From assembly GCA_002730975.1 (NCBI GenBank), contig PCBO01000004.1, positions 1 through 64,000 on the forward strand: 64,000 nucleotides of DNA, in the 5' to 3' direction. Source of the stretch: Opitutia bacterium. Its GTDB lineage: Bacteria > Verrucomicrobiota > Verrucomicrobiia > Opitutales > Seribacteraceae. The translations under genes and the position numbers were made by a program. Positions 35,214 through 44,200 of this stretch are shown piece after piece (within the stretch, counting starts at the first letter, position 1; each line of letters starts with the position of its first letter). The notes below the pieces were generated by a model. The model had not been told where the DNA came from. It did no database searches and worked only from the letters and a program-made list of their open reading frames with translations.

Positions 35214-36214
35214 TATTTGATTACGGGAGAGATGCTCTCCAATAGGTGCTTGATTACCTTTTCAGTAGTAATGCCTTCGGCTTCCGCCCTGTAGTTGACT
35301 AGGATGCGGTGACGGAGAACAGGTTGAGAGAGAGCCTGAACATCTTCCACGGTGACGTGGGTGTTGCCAAGCAGAAGGGCTCGAGCCTTGGCCCCGAGCA
35401 CAAGGAACTGGGCAGCCCTGAGTCCCGCACCCCAGTTGACCCACTCATTCACATACTCGAGCGATCCATCCTGATGGGGTCGACTAGCCGCCGCGAGACG
35501 CACCGCATAACGGGTAATATCTTCCGCCACGGGCATCTTTCGTACGAGCCGGATGAAACGAATCATGGTCGCGGCACTAAAGAGCGGTTTACCGGGTTTG
35601 GTCGGCTCGGCGGTAGTTTGGCGAACCACCTCCACCTCATCGTCCTCGGGCAAGTAGTCGATCACCACGTTGAACATGAATCGGTCGAGCTGTGCCTCGG
35701 GCAACGGGTAAGTGCCCTCCATCTCAATCGGATTCTGCGTGGCGAGCACGAAGAAGGGCTCGGGCAATGGATGTCGCTTACCTGCGGCAGTCACCTGATG
35801 CTCCTGCATGGCCTCCAGTAGGGCGGCCTGAGTTTTCGGAGGCGTTCGGTTGATCTCGTCGGCCAGAAGCATGTTAGCGAAGACGGGCCCGGGCACGAAG
35901 GTAAGTTGCCGCCCATTCGCCGTTTCGCTCAGCACCTCCGTTCCCGTGATGTCAGCAGGCATCAGGTCGGGTGTGAACTGTACTCTAGAAAACTCTAATT
36001 TCAGGATATGTGAAATCGACTTCACCAGCAAGGTCTTGGCCAATCCGGGAGCCCCCGTGATGAGGCAATGACCTCCGGCGAAGAGAGAGATGAGGATCTG
36101 CTCGATGACCTCGCTCTGACCGACGATGGTCTTGTCCAGTTCAGTCTTTATCTTCTGATAGCCCTCCTCGAGCTGCTTTACGGTTCTGGATTCGGTTGAG
36201 GTCTTGGTTTTCAT
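35213..36214 (-). CDS. MoxR-family AAA+ ATPase
   Basis: 333 residues from ATG 36214; the listed 43-residue N-terminal extension is read-through of the upstream gene and the chosen ATG overlaps its stop (TGATG). Walker A GAPGLAKT (54-61), Walker B LLADE (116-120), followed by the MoxR hallmark INRTPPKTQAALLEAMQE and FVLATQNPIEMEGTYPLPEAQLDRFMF. A lid domain ends the chain. This is the typical short MoxR that pairs with DUF58 and VWA proteins, cytoplasmic, probably a chaperone-like remodeller. It differs from the 518-residue RavA-like ATPase at 14022. Confidence 0.95.
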   Translation of the reverse strand: MKTKTSTESRTVKQLEEGYQKIKTELDKTIVGQSEVIEQILISLFAGGHCLITGAPGLAKTLLVKSISHILKLEFSRVQFTPDLMPADITGTEVLSETANGRQLTFVPGPVFANMLLADEINRTPPKTQAALLEAMQEHQVTAAGKRHPLPEPFFVLATQNPIEMEGTYPLPEAQLDRFMFNVVIDYLPEDDEVEVVRQTTAEPTKPGKPLFSAATMIRFIRLVRKMPVAEDITRYAVRLAAASRPHQDGSLEYVNEWVNWGAGLRAAQFLVLGAKARALLLGNTHVTVEDVQALSQPVLRHRILVNYRAEAEGITTEKVIKHLLESISPVIK

Positions 36215-37044
36215 CAATGCGTCATCGCGTAGAAGATTATGTTGATGCCCATTGGATAGGCTTTTGGTTCGGAGAAATTTCGGAAGTAATACTGGTTCTC
36301 GCCCTCTCGCTCCCAACCGTCCCCGAGGTCGGTGTTGTGGCAAATCATGACCATCATCCGTTCCTTGTCGTCGAAGATGCCTTGATAATGGACTTCACTT
36401 CCGTCGTCGGGTCCGGGACGCCACTCGAAATTCATACCGTTCATCGCTTGGCCTATACTGGGGAGCTGCGGTTTTTCCTTCAGGTCGAAAACGGAATGGA
36501 AGACAGGATGCTCTAGGGGTAATTCCTTGGGTTTTCGGTCGGGAAAGACCCGCTTCATCTCAAAAGCAAAGTTGTCGTACTCATCCCCTCCCCAGAAATC
36601 ATCCACAAGAAGAAAGCCCCCATTGAGGAGGTATTTCCGAAGAGCCTTCACCTCATCCTCTGAAAACCACAAATCGCCGGGCTCGATGATATAGATGAAG
36701 GGGTAATCGAACAGTTTCGGATCGGTTAACTCGAGCACCTTGCCCTCGGGATGGACCTTGAGGGAAGTCATTTCCTGCAGGCGGTAAGACAAGTTGAGCT
36801 CGGCATCGGGATAATCAGTAGCCCATTTTCTTCCCCTCCCCCCGTAGCTGCCGTAGCGAATCCTTACGAAAGTAAAAACGTCGCGCGGCATCTCGTTGTC
36901 GAGTTCCCACTCGGGCACACCTCGACGATCGATCGATGGTGGTACGGGGTAACGTTGTGCCCAAGCCACCGCTACTGCGATCAGGATCCCTGTGCCCGAG
37001 AACAAGGCAAACAAAGTTTTACTGCTCTTCTTGCGTTTCATCAT
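36214..37044 (-). CDS. DUF4159 family protein
   Basis: 276 residues from ATG 37044 (MMKRKK; 37041 is an alternative). The first 70 codons of the listed ORF overlap the TPR gene and are out of its frame. An N-terminal hydrophobic segment (about 10-28) is followed by the DUF4159 pattern: TFVRIRYGS, DPKLFDYPFIYI, LRKYLLNGGFLLVDDFWG, HPVFHSVF and the closing GINIIFYAMTH. The fold is related to class I amidotransferases. These proteins are regular members of MoxR/DUF58/VWA operons in this phylum. It overlaps the TPR gene by 26 bases. Confidence 0.88.
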   Translation of the reverse strand: MMKRKKSSKTLFALFSGTGILIAVAVAWAQRYPVPPSIDRRGVPEWELDNEMPRDVFTFVRIRYGSYGGRGRKWATDYPDAELNLSYRLQEMTSLKVHPEGKVLELTDPKLFDYPFIYIIEPGDLWFSEDEVKALRKYLLNGGFLLVDDFWGGDEYDNFAFEMKRVFPDRKPKELPLEHPVFHSVFDLKEKPQLPSIGQAMNGMNFEWRPGPDDGSEVHYQGIFDDKERMMVMICHNTDLGDGWEREGENQYYFRNFSEPKAYPMGINIIFYAMTH

Positions 37045-39550
37045 TCCAGTCCAGTAGCAGTCGATGGGCCTCGCGAAACCGGGGAGCTGCCTCCAAGGCC
37101 ATAAGCAGTTGCCGCTTTGCCTCCGGTTTCCTGTACTCCCGAAGTAAGCGCGCCAAGTGGAAGTGAGCCTCGGCAGGATCCTCCGGTTCCAACTCCAGCA
37201 AGGTAAGCCAAGACTCGATCGCAGGTTCTGCCTGATTCTTGGCCTCGGCGGCAAGAGCGAGTTGCCGGTGGGGTCTTGGCAGAAGCGGATTTACCGCAAG
37301 GGCGCGATCTGCATTTCGCTGTACGGCTTCCCAGTCCCTCGCCTCTCCTCCAAGCTCGATGAGGCGAATAAAAGCCTCGTAGGCATCTCCGCTTATCCCT
37401 GCCAAGGTTTCCAAGGTTTTTCTTTCCTCACTAAATTCATTCAGCTCGCGATGGGCCTTCGCCAGCAAGACATAAGCGTTCCGTCCCCTTTTGTTTTGCT
37501 CAGGGAAAAGCTTAATCAGTTCTCGACAGATTGCCTTGAGCTCTTCCCAATTGCGATCCTTGGACAGACGGTGAGCCTCTCTGCTTAGAATGTAAAAGTT
37601 AGGGGGCTCCTTGGCCGACCCGTTCCGATCCTCCTTGCGATCATCAGGTACGGGTTTGCTCCAGTCCAGTTTGGGGCCGAGCGCTTCCGCTCGAGTACGG
37701 GCGTATATGGCGAACGCCACCTCAAGTTTCTCCATCGGTTCGACCGCCTGAGCGATGGCCACGTTAATCTTCACCCCTTGAGCGAGCTTGTCCAAGATAG
37801 CCCGAATCGCCTCGTGCCCGAACCGCTCCACGATGTATTCAACCACCAGCGATGACTGGTAATAAGCAAACTGCAAATGCTCGGGCGAAGGAGGAGAGAG
37901 AAAGGCTCCACTGAGCTTGCCGACCGGAGTCAGAACTCCCCCTAGGATCTTCTCCCTAAAATCCGGGTTCATGCGTTGGCCCCAAGTGGGACTGGCTTGG
38001 CGTTCCTCGTACACGCTGATACCCTCGCTGAGCCAACGAGGCATTTTATTCTTCGTCAGGGCAAGAGTCACGGTGTGGCAGAACTCATGCCAAAGCACGG
38101 CTTCCCAATTAGCCGGGAAAGGCATTTGCGTAGCAGGGCTGTTGGCCGTGATGACACACCCGAAGCAGACCCCGAGAAAGCCCGGGTTCTCAGGCATCCC
38201 GAAGGTACGCACGCCAAAATCCTTTTGCTTGTCGAAGATCTCCACCACGGTAGGCTTTTCCAGTTTGAGCCCATATTTCCGGGTCAAAGTCTCGTGGGCC
38301 CGATTCAGCAACCGTAGGGCACGAGCACCATAGACGGCGGCCTCATGGCGAGCCATACGGAGAACAAACTTATCAGTTCTCAAGGTATCAAATTTGTCGA
38401 GCGTATCCTTGAGGTTCAAAAGATTGAAGGTGGTGACGTCGTAGCCGTCGGCTTCGTGGGCGTCCTCAGTCAGTTTCCAGCCTTCATCATCTCGACCTAG
38501 ACGAAGAAGGTCCTGAGCCAACTGTATCTTCGCGGGGTGGAACCCGCCGTCGAAGGCCAGCGCTAGGCGCTGATGTTCCGCGCCTTCGGAAAAACGATAC
38601 TTCTGCGAAAGCTTCCGTCCGATCAGGTAGTCCACAACCGGATTATTCTTCCAGTGAGCGAGAGCCTTTTCGCGGGCGGCCTTTTCGGCCTCCTTATCTT
38701 CGAGAAGATGAGCGATGATGCTACGGTAGGCCCACGCCTGGGGATACCGGGGATTCACCTCCAAAGCCTTGGACAATTGCTTCTCGGCCTCCGTGTAAGC
38801 CTCCACATCGATCAGGTGATTGGCCAAAAGGATGAGCGAGGCAGTGTGATTCGGGTTTATGGACAAAGCCGCCTGCAGGTATTCCAACATCACCATCCGA
38901 TCCGATGGGGCGAACGCCCGGGCAGCCCCGAAATGCAGGTCGGCATTCTCAGGATGTTTTTTTAGAGCGAGTTGAAAGGTTCGCCCCGCCAAGGCAAAAT
39001 CACTCTTCGACAAAGCCAATTCACCAACAGCAAGAGGGACACCCACGTAATCGGCGTCCCTTTCCCGAGCACCCGAATAGAGGTTATCCAGAACCAGTTT
39101 CGGCTCGCCACCCAGTTTGAGAGCGGTTCGACCCAAGGCCACCAAGTCGGGAGCATTGCGATAGGCCCAAGCTCTTGAACCCGCCAGTTGGTTAATTTCG
39201 GCCAACATCGCATCGGCCCCCTTGGAATCCCCATTGTAACGAAATACCTCTTCCGCCAACAACCGAACGCGAACACCTCGAGAGACCTTCTCCAGGGCCG
39301 TACTGGTATTCTTCAAGGCATCCTCGTATTTCCCTAAGGCCATCAAGGCTCGAATCTGCAGAACCCACAAATCCTCTTTCCATTCATTCTCCTTTAAGGC
39401 CTCGGCAGCCTTAGTGGCAACTAGCGCGAAGTCTCCTTTCTTCCATGCCTCATGAACTTCCTCCACTGGTTCCGCCGCTGGAACCGAACAAACGAGAAAG
39501 AGCAGGGCTGTGACAACCCAAGTGCATTTTATATCTCCTACAAACTCCAA
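37019..39550 (-). CDS. Secreted TPR protein with gluzincin-type metallopeptidase domain
   Basis: 843 residues. A signal peptide (about 1-25, ending VPAAEP) is followed by TPR-like helical repeats (about 30-380), then a peptidase MA-like zincin domain with HEFCH at 488-492 and Glu509 in WLSEGISVYEE, which fits gluzincin zinc ligation, and a second TPR block (about 640-843). It is the first gene of the eight-gene operon. The domain order suggests a periplasmic protease or scaffold that organises partners through TPRs. Zinc ligands are seen; activity is inferred. Confidence 0.88.
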   Translation of the reverse strand: MEFVGDIKCTWVVTALLFLVCSVPAAEPVEEVHEAWKKGDFALVATKAAEALKENEWKEDLWVLQIRALMALGKYEDALKNTSTALEKVSRGVRVRLLAEEVFRYNGDSKGADAMLAEINQLAGSRAWAYRNAPDLVALGRTALKLGGEPKLVLDNLYSGARERDADYVGVPLAVGELALSKSDFALAGRTFQLALKKHPENADLHFGAARAFAPSDRMVMLEYLQAALSINPNHTASLILLANHLIDVEAYTEAEKQLSKALEVNPRYPQAWAYRSIIAHLLEDKEAEKAAREKALAHWKNNPVVDYLIGRKLSQKYRFSEGAEHQRLALAFDGGFHPAKIQLAQDLLRLGRDDEGWKLTEDAHEADGYDVTTFNLLNLKDTLDKFDTLRTDKFVLRMARHEAAVYGARALRLLNRAHETLTRKYGLKLEKPTVVEIFDKQKDFGVRTFGMPENPGFLGVCFGCVITANSPATQMPFPANWEAVLWHEFCHTVTLALTKNKMPRWLSEGISVYEERQASPTWGQRMNPDFREKILGGVLTPVGKLSGAFLSPPSPEHLQFAYYQSSLVVEYIVERFGHEAIRAILDKLAQGVKINVAIAQAVEPMEKLEVAFAIYARTRAEALGPKLDWSKPVPDDRKEDRNGSAKEPPNFYILSREAHRLSKDRNWEELKAICRELIKLFPEQNKRGRNAYVLLAKAHRELNEFSEERKTLETLAGISGDAYEAFIRLIELGGEARDWEAVQRNADRALAVNPLLPRPHRQLALAAEAKNQAEPAIESWLTLLELEPEDPAEAHFHLARLLREYRKPEAKRQLLMALEAAPRFREAHRLLLDWNDETQEEQ

Positions 39551-39632
39551 TGTGTAGCGTAGCTTTGATAAAAAAGCCCCGGCCGCAAGAAGGGAATTAG
39601 AAGGTCAGCTAAAATTCATATCGAGCTTCTCC

Positions 39633-40979
39633 TTAGACAGAGGTAATACGATTCAAAATATGCCTGCCATAGAAAAAAGTGATTATGGCTGCGCTCCAAG
39701 TGACCAGAAAGATACCCCACCAAATTCCAGATTCCTGAAAGCCCAGGTAAAAAGCCAAGAGATAGAAAACTAGGCAAGGAGCAAAGATTTGCCGATAAAG
39801 CCCAATGATAATTGCGTAAAGGGGCCTTTTAAGCCCTTGGAGCAACGAAACAGTCTGAAATAAAATGACGTACGAGCAAAGTGTGATTGCCGCGATTCGA
39901 AGGTAGTCCACCCCATGCCCGACCACCACGGAGTCGTTGGTAAAAAAAGTCATCAATGGCTTGGCGAGAAAGAAGCAAAAGAAACCGCCGAGAACCATCA
40001 TCAACAGGCCATATTTCATGGTAGTGTTCCAGGTTTCACGAACCCGATCGAACTTCTTCGCTCCGTTATTTTGCCCGGTAAGGGAAAGAACGGCGATGTT
40101 AAGGCCGATGGTCGGGAGCAGAACGATTTGCTCGATGCGAGTGGCAATTCCGTAAGCGGCAACACCCGCGGTACTGAATTTGCTGATGAAGAAGGTGATG
40201 ACAAAAATACCGACTGCCACGGTAACCATGTTCAAACTTGCGGGGATTCCCTGACGGGCGATATCCTTATAACTTGAGGAAGGAACAAAGTTGGACAAAA
40301 TAGGTCCATCCCAAAGCTTGGTAGCGGCCAACTTGCGAAGAAGGTAGACCGTACCGAAAACTTGGATGACAACTGTCGCCAAGGCGACACCACGAATCCC
40401 AAGAGCGGGAACTCCAAAACCACCGAACATGAACCAAGGGTCGAGTAAGCAATTAAAGAAGAAACCTGCGATCAAGACGTTTCGGTAGCTTTTGGTGTCT
40501 CCTTGAGAATTGAGCGAGGCGTTCAAGATCGATTGAAGAACAAAGAACACGGTACCCGCGAGAATAACGTTCATATAATCAAGAGCCAATTCAAGATAAT
40601 CACCCGTCGCTCCAAGCACTCCGAATAAGAAAGGCGCGAAAGCAAAGCCGATAATGGTGAGACCAATGGCAAAGAGGATTCCGAAGGACAGGCACTGCAC
40701 ACAGAAGTGATGAGCCTTCTCGCTATTCTTTTCGCCGAGGGCGTTGGCGATAAGAGCCGTGCCACCTTGGGATATTCCCGTGCCCATCGCGATAATGATG
40801 AAGAATACGGGAAAAGATATCGACAAGGCCGCCAAAGCCTCGGTCGATACAAACCCGGCGAAATAGGTATCGACCACGTTATACATTGTATTGAAGAAGA
40901 AACCGATGCTCGCAGGCACGGCAATTTTCCGGACGAGGCTCGGAATCGGGTCGGTGGTCAGATTCATCTCATCAATCAT
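39633..40979 (-). CDS. MATE-family multidrug/toxin efflux transporter
   Basis: 448 residues with about 12 hydrophobic helices in two similar halves, no signal peptide. Family features include IPSLVRKIAVPASIGFFFNTMYNVVDTYF at the N-terminus and QGGTALIANALGEKN after helix 2. MATE proteins export cationic compounds or metabolites using Na+ or H+ gradients. The gene is 83 bases upstream of the Bat-like operon's first gene on the same strand in map order, but its own stop faces away from it, so no functional link is implied. Confidence 0.92.
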   Translation of the reverse strand: MIDEMNLTTDPIPSLVRKIAVPASIGFFFNTMYNVVDTYFAGFVSTEALAALSISFPVFFIIIAMGTGISQGGTALIANALGEKNSEKAHHFCVQCLSFGILFAIGLTIIGFAFAPFLFGVLGATGDYLELALDYMNVILAGTVFFVLQSILNASLNSQGDTKSYRNVLIAGFFFNCLLDPWFMFGGFGVPALGIRGVALATVVIQVFGTVYLLRKLAATKLWDGPILSNFVPSSSYKDIARQGIPASLNMVTVAVGIFVITFFISKFSTAGVAAYGIATRIEQIVLLPTIGLNIAVLSLTGQNNGAKKFDRVRETWNTTMKYGLLMMVLGGFFCFFLAKPLMTFFTNDSVVVGHGVDYLRIAAITLCSYVILFQTVSLLQGLKRPLYAIIIGLYRQIFAPCLVFYLLAFYLGFQESGIWWGIFLVTWSAAIITFFYGRHILNRITSV

Positions 40980-41134
40980 TCATCAAAATGATCAAACTTG
41001 CGATCAAACGTTATCACCTAAATCGTTCGCCAAATTCCTTGCAAAGGAGGCCAACTCCTTCAAGAAATAAGGAATCCAAGTTCGCCACTTCAAGAATTGG
41101 CCTTGAAGCACCACTCATTACAGAGAACTCGATC

Positions 41135-41614
41135 ATGAAACAAATACTCACTACATTCCTTACGCTCTTCCTGCTTACTCCCTACCTTCATCCCGCAGAG
41201 AAAGAAAAAAAAGAAGAGGAAAAATCGTACTTGGACCGTCTTAAGAAGGCTTATGAAGAGAAAGTAGAAAGCGGCAAGAAGCTCTATGTCGAAAACGTCG
41301 AGGATGGGAAGAAACTCTATGAAAAGAATTTTGGGGACGGAAAGGAACTCACTGAACAAACGAAGGAGTGGGTCAAGGAGGACATAGAGAACATAGGCGA
41401 CTGGGAATATAAGATCGTCGCATTCGGAAGCAAAGCCAGCACGGAAATGGAAAAAGAACTCAACCGACTTGGACAGGAACGCTGGCAATGCTTCTGGGTG
41501 GAACCCTCTGGGAAGGAAAAGGTCTTTTATTTCAAAAGGACAAAGAAGAGCTACATTCAAAAGATTCCCGCCGGAGATCTTCTAAGAATTATTGGTGCTC
41601 TTAACCTAGAATAG
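41135..41614 (+). CDS. Small secreted Lys/Glu-rich protein with DUF4177-like C-terminus
   Basis: 159 residues from ATG 41135 (MKQILTTFLTLFLLTPYLHPAE), which gives a clean signal peptide; the listed start 49 codons upstream would hide it. After the signal is an amphipathic repeat (ESGKKLYVENVEDGKKLYE, about 11-residue period). The C-terminal domain (WEYKIVAFGS..ELNRLGQERWQCFWVE) matches the DUF4177 pattern, a small alpha/beta fold of unknown function. Divergent from the MATE gene. Confidence 0.75.
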   Translation: MKQILTTFLTLFLLTPYLHPAEKEKKEEEKSYLDRLKKAYEEKVESGKKLYVENVEDGKKLYEKNFGDGKELTEQTKEWVKEDIENIGDWEYKIVAFGSKASTEMEKELNRLGQERWQCFWVEPSGKEKVFYFKRTKKSYIQKIPAGDLLRIIGALNLE

Positions 41615-41730
41615 AACAAAGACTATTGTTTAGGCATTTCCTTCTTGTCGGGGCTGGGAAGACAAGATTTCCGAACGACCCTCGTACCCTGTTGACAAAT
41701 CTCATCTTTGAGGAAGTTTCTAACGGATAA

Positions 41731-43113
41731 ATGAATCAGTGGAGTCGGCGGAATTTTTTAAAGTTGGGCGTGGTGGGTTTGGCTTTACCCCAATTTGTGG
41801 ATTTACGTTCACAAGCTGCTGCCAGTCGAAATAGCGAAGTGGCCCAAGGTTTCGGCAGGGCCAAGTCCTGCATCGTGCTTTTTGCCTGGGGCGGATTGAG
41901 CCACCTCGACACCTTCGACATGAAGCCATATGCGACATCCGACGTTCGCGGGCATTTCAAGGAGATTCCCACGGCCGTGCCGGGAATCCGCGTGGGCGAA
42001 CACGTCCCGGGATTCGCACGAATGATGAAGGAGTGGGCTATTGTGCGGAGCGCCCACCACAACGCGTCTAGTCATCGTTCGGGAGCCTACTGGAACCTGA
42101 CGGGGCACGAACCGCCGAACCTCGGAGGTAACTGGCCAGCCTCGAGAGACGACTGGCCCTGCATCGGTTCCTTGATATGGGAGGCCCTGGGCGACGGGCG
42201 AGGCCCGGTGCCCGGTGCTAGTTCCCTACCATACACCCTCTTCGACGGCGGAGTGGCCAACGGACAAGACGGCGGATTTCTGGGTCTTGGTCGAGATCCT
42301 GTAGTGTTGCGTCCAACCGGAAGGAAACTTCGTGAGTACGAGGGGAAATCACCATCCTCCGGTCGCGTGGAACTGGATTTACCCGAGGGCTTGGATATGG
42401 ACCGATTGGATGGAAGACGGGGTTTGCTTCGCCAACTGGAGGACAGAATGATCGGAACCGACAATGAGGTGAGCAAGGCTGTTATTCGCTCGCGAGAGCA
42501 AGCCCTTGATATGCTGCTCAGTCCCAAGGCACGCGACGCCTTCGACTTGGAAAAGGAATCGGTCAAGACAAGGGAAACCTACGGCATGCATGTGTGCGGC
42601 CAAAGTGTTCTCACCGCACGCAGACTGGCGGAAGCTGGCGTGCCCGTATCAACGGTATACTGTGCCGCAGGAGATCTCAACGGCTCAAAGGGGGACCACT
42701 TCGACACCCATGTAGATAACTTCAACCGACTCAAGAACAATATGCTCCCCCCTCTCGACCAAGCAGCCACTGCTCTCATCGGAGACTTGAAAGCGCGTGG
42801 TATGTTGGAAGAGACTTTGGTCGTCCTGCTAACCGAGTTCGGACGCACGCCAAAAATAAACGGCGGAGCTGGTCGCGACCATTTTCCCGACTGCTATTCG
42901 GTCGCCTTTGCAGGTGGAGGAATTGGAGGCGGTCAGGTATACGGTAGTTCCAACGCCATCGGGGCAAAGCCTGCAACCAATCCATGCGAACCACCAGATA
43001 TACACGCCACTATCTTCCATGCTTTGGGGATTGATCACCGCAAAATGATAATGGATAGGAATGATCGTCCGTTACCCATATGCGACGGAAATCCCCTTCC
43101 GCTGTTCGGATAA
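41731..43113 (+). CDS. DUF1501 family protein, Tat-exported
   Basis: 460 residues. A twin-arginine signal WSRRNFLKLGVVGLALPQF starts the chain. The DUF1501 body is clear: SCIVLFAWGGLSHLDTFDMKP, RSAHHNASSHRSGAYW, GGVANGQDGGFLG, LLTEFGRTPKINGGAGRDH and a C-terminal DIHATIFHALGID. Distantly alkaline-phosphatase/sulfatase-like, DUF1501 proteins are very abundant in Planctomycetota and Verrucomicrobiota and are usually paired with DUF1553/DUF1549. No such partner is adjacent; sulfatases and DUF1080 lie downstream. The function is unknown. Confidence 0.93.
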   Translation: MNQWSRRNFLKLGVVGLALPQFVDLRSQAAASRNSEVAQGFGRAKSCIVLFAWGGLSHLDTFDMKPYATSDVRGHFKEIPTAVPGIRVGEHVPGFARMMKEWAIVRSAHHNASSHRSGAYWNLTGHEPPNLGGNWPASRDDWPCIGSLIWEALGDGRGPVPGASSLPYTLFDGGVANGQDGGFLGLGRDPVVLRPTGRKLREYEGKSPSSGRVELDLPEGLDMDRLDGRRGLLRQLEDRMIGTDNEVSKAVIRSREQALDMLLSPKARDAFDLEKESVKTRETYGMHVCGQSVLTARRLAEAGVPVSTVYCAAGDLNGSKGDHFDTHVDNFNRLKNNMLPPLDQAATALIGDLKARGMLEETLVVLLTEFGRTPKINGGAGRDHFPDCYSVAFAGGGIGGGQVYGSSNAIGAKPATNPCEPPDIHATIFHALGIDHRKMIMDRNDRPLPICDGNPLPLFG

Positions 43114-43561
43114 GCTGAAAAAACAGACTGGGGTTTGCCCTTTTGCTAAAGCCGGATAATGAAAGAGTAGGCTTTAAATCCTCATTAGTAAGCATGAAAA
43201 ACAACAGATTTGAATGGATGCAAACTGACTTTCTGATCAATAGATTAGGAACACTTTTAAGGCGTCCCACCATATTAATCGGTTTTTGTGTATCAATATA
43301 CTTCACATTGAAAATCCTAACTGTTTAAATACTCCGATAAAATCTTTTCGTTCGGGTACTACATCAAAATTCAAACGATTGCCTCCCCTCCGAGAGAACT
43401 ATTTTCATCCGCTAAAACTCCTTCGGACATAGAAACACAGGAAAGAAACCTACCTCTTAAATTCTTCTTGTTAGAGAATCGGAATTGCATGATAGAGTCA
43501 GTTTGGTTTGGTTAAGTTGTAAAAAGGGGTCATCCCCAAGCGACTCTTCAAATCCCAAAGC
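43114..43561. other. Gap: AT-rich, possible very small membrane ORF
   Basis: 448 bases before the DUF1080 gene. An ORF ending at 43328 could start at 43194 (44 residues: MKNNRFEWMQ..PTILIGFCVSIYFTLKIL) and ends in one hydrophobic segment, but it lacks a good ribosome-binding site and has no recognisable family. Otherwise nothing was seen. Confidence 0.25.
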
Positions 43562-44200
43562 ATGTATTCTACAACCTTCAGTGTCCTCCTTTTTATAACT
43601 CCTGCTTTCTCCATTGGAGTGAACAGCGAACAAAGTTGCCTCTTTAACGGCAAGGACCTAGGCCAGTGGAAATCCACGGGCAAGGCAGAGTGGCGAGTGA
43701 AGGACGGCGTCATCGTGGGTGGTCAAGACGGCGACCCAAAGCGAAGTGGGATACTTGTAAGCAAAGGAAACTACAAGGACTTCGACCTGCGACTGGAGTA
43801 CAAGATAGAAGAGCACGGCAAATACAACAGCGGCATCTACTTCAGGAGATCCAAAACCAAAAGGCTCGGCCCCCCCTACCAGTTGAACCTCGGGCGCGGG
43901 GTCGCCGAAGAATATGTAGGCCTCTACCTCGACGACTGGCTGGATAAGGGGGACGAGAAGGACGAAATTCGCAAGCCCAGGAAATGGAACAAGGTGCGCC
44001 TGCTCGTTGTCGACAACCGCATAAGGGCTTGGTTGAACGATCACCCCATCGTCGACTACACCGACCCCAAGCCCCGGGCCGACTTGCAAGAAGCCGGCTC
44101 CATCGCCTTCCAGACCTATGGGGCGGAAGGCCACGCCGGCTGGGTAAAATTTCGTAACCTAAAGATCATCGACCTTTCTTCCTTAAAACAAAAACCATGA
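43562..44200 (+). CDS. DUF1080 (3-keto-disaccharide hydrolase-type) secreted protein
   Basis: 212 residues with a signal peptide (about 1-19). The concanavalin-like DUF1080 fold is marked by CLFNGKDLGQWKSTGKAEWRVKDGVIVG, FDLRLEYKIEEHGKYNSGIYFR, WNKVRLLVVDNRIRAWLNDHPIVDY and the closing AEGHAGWVKFRNLKI. Some members hydrolyse 3-keto-glycosides. The stop overlaps the sulfatase start (ATGA, 44197-44200), so the two act together, probably on an exported sulfated carbohydrate. Confidence 0.92.
   Translation: MYSTTFSVLLFITPAFSIGVNSEQSCLFNGKDLGQWKSTGKAEWRVKDGVIVGGQDGDPKRSGILVSKGNYKDFDLRLEYKIEEHGKYNSGIYFRRSKTKRLGPPYQLNLGRGVAEEYVGLYLDDWLDKGDEKDEIRKPRKWNKVRLLVVDNRIRAWLNDHPIVDYTDPKPRADLQEAGSIAFQTYGAEGHAGWVKFRNLKIIDLSSLKQKP

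Noticed and set aside
36215-36343. N-terminal 43 residues of the listed MoxR ORF
   Set aside because: Lies inside the DUF4159 gene in another frame; the conserved MoxR chain begins at the ATG at 36214.
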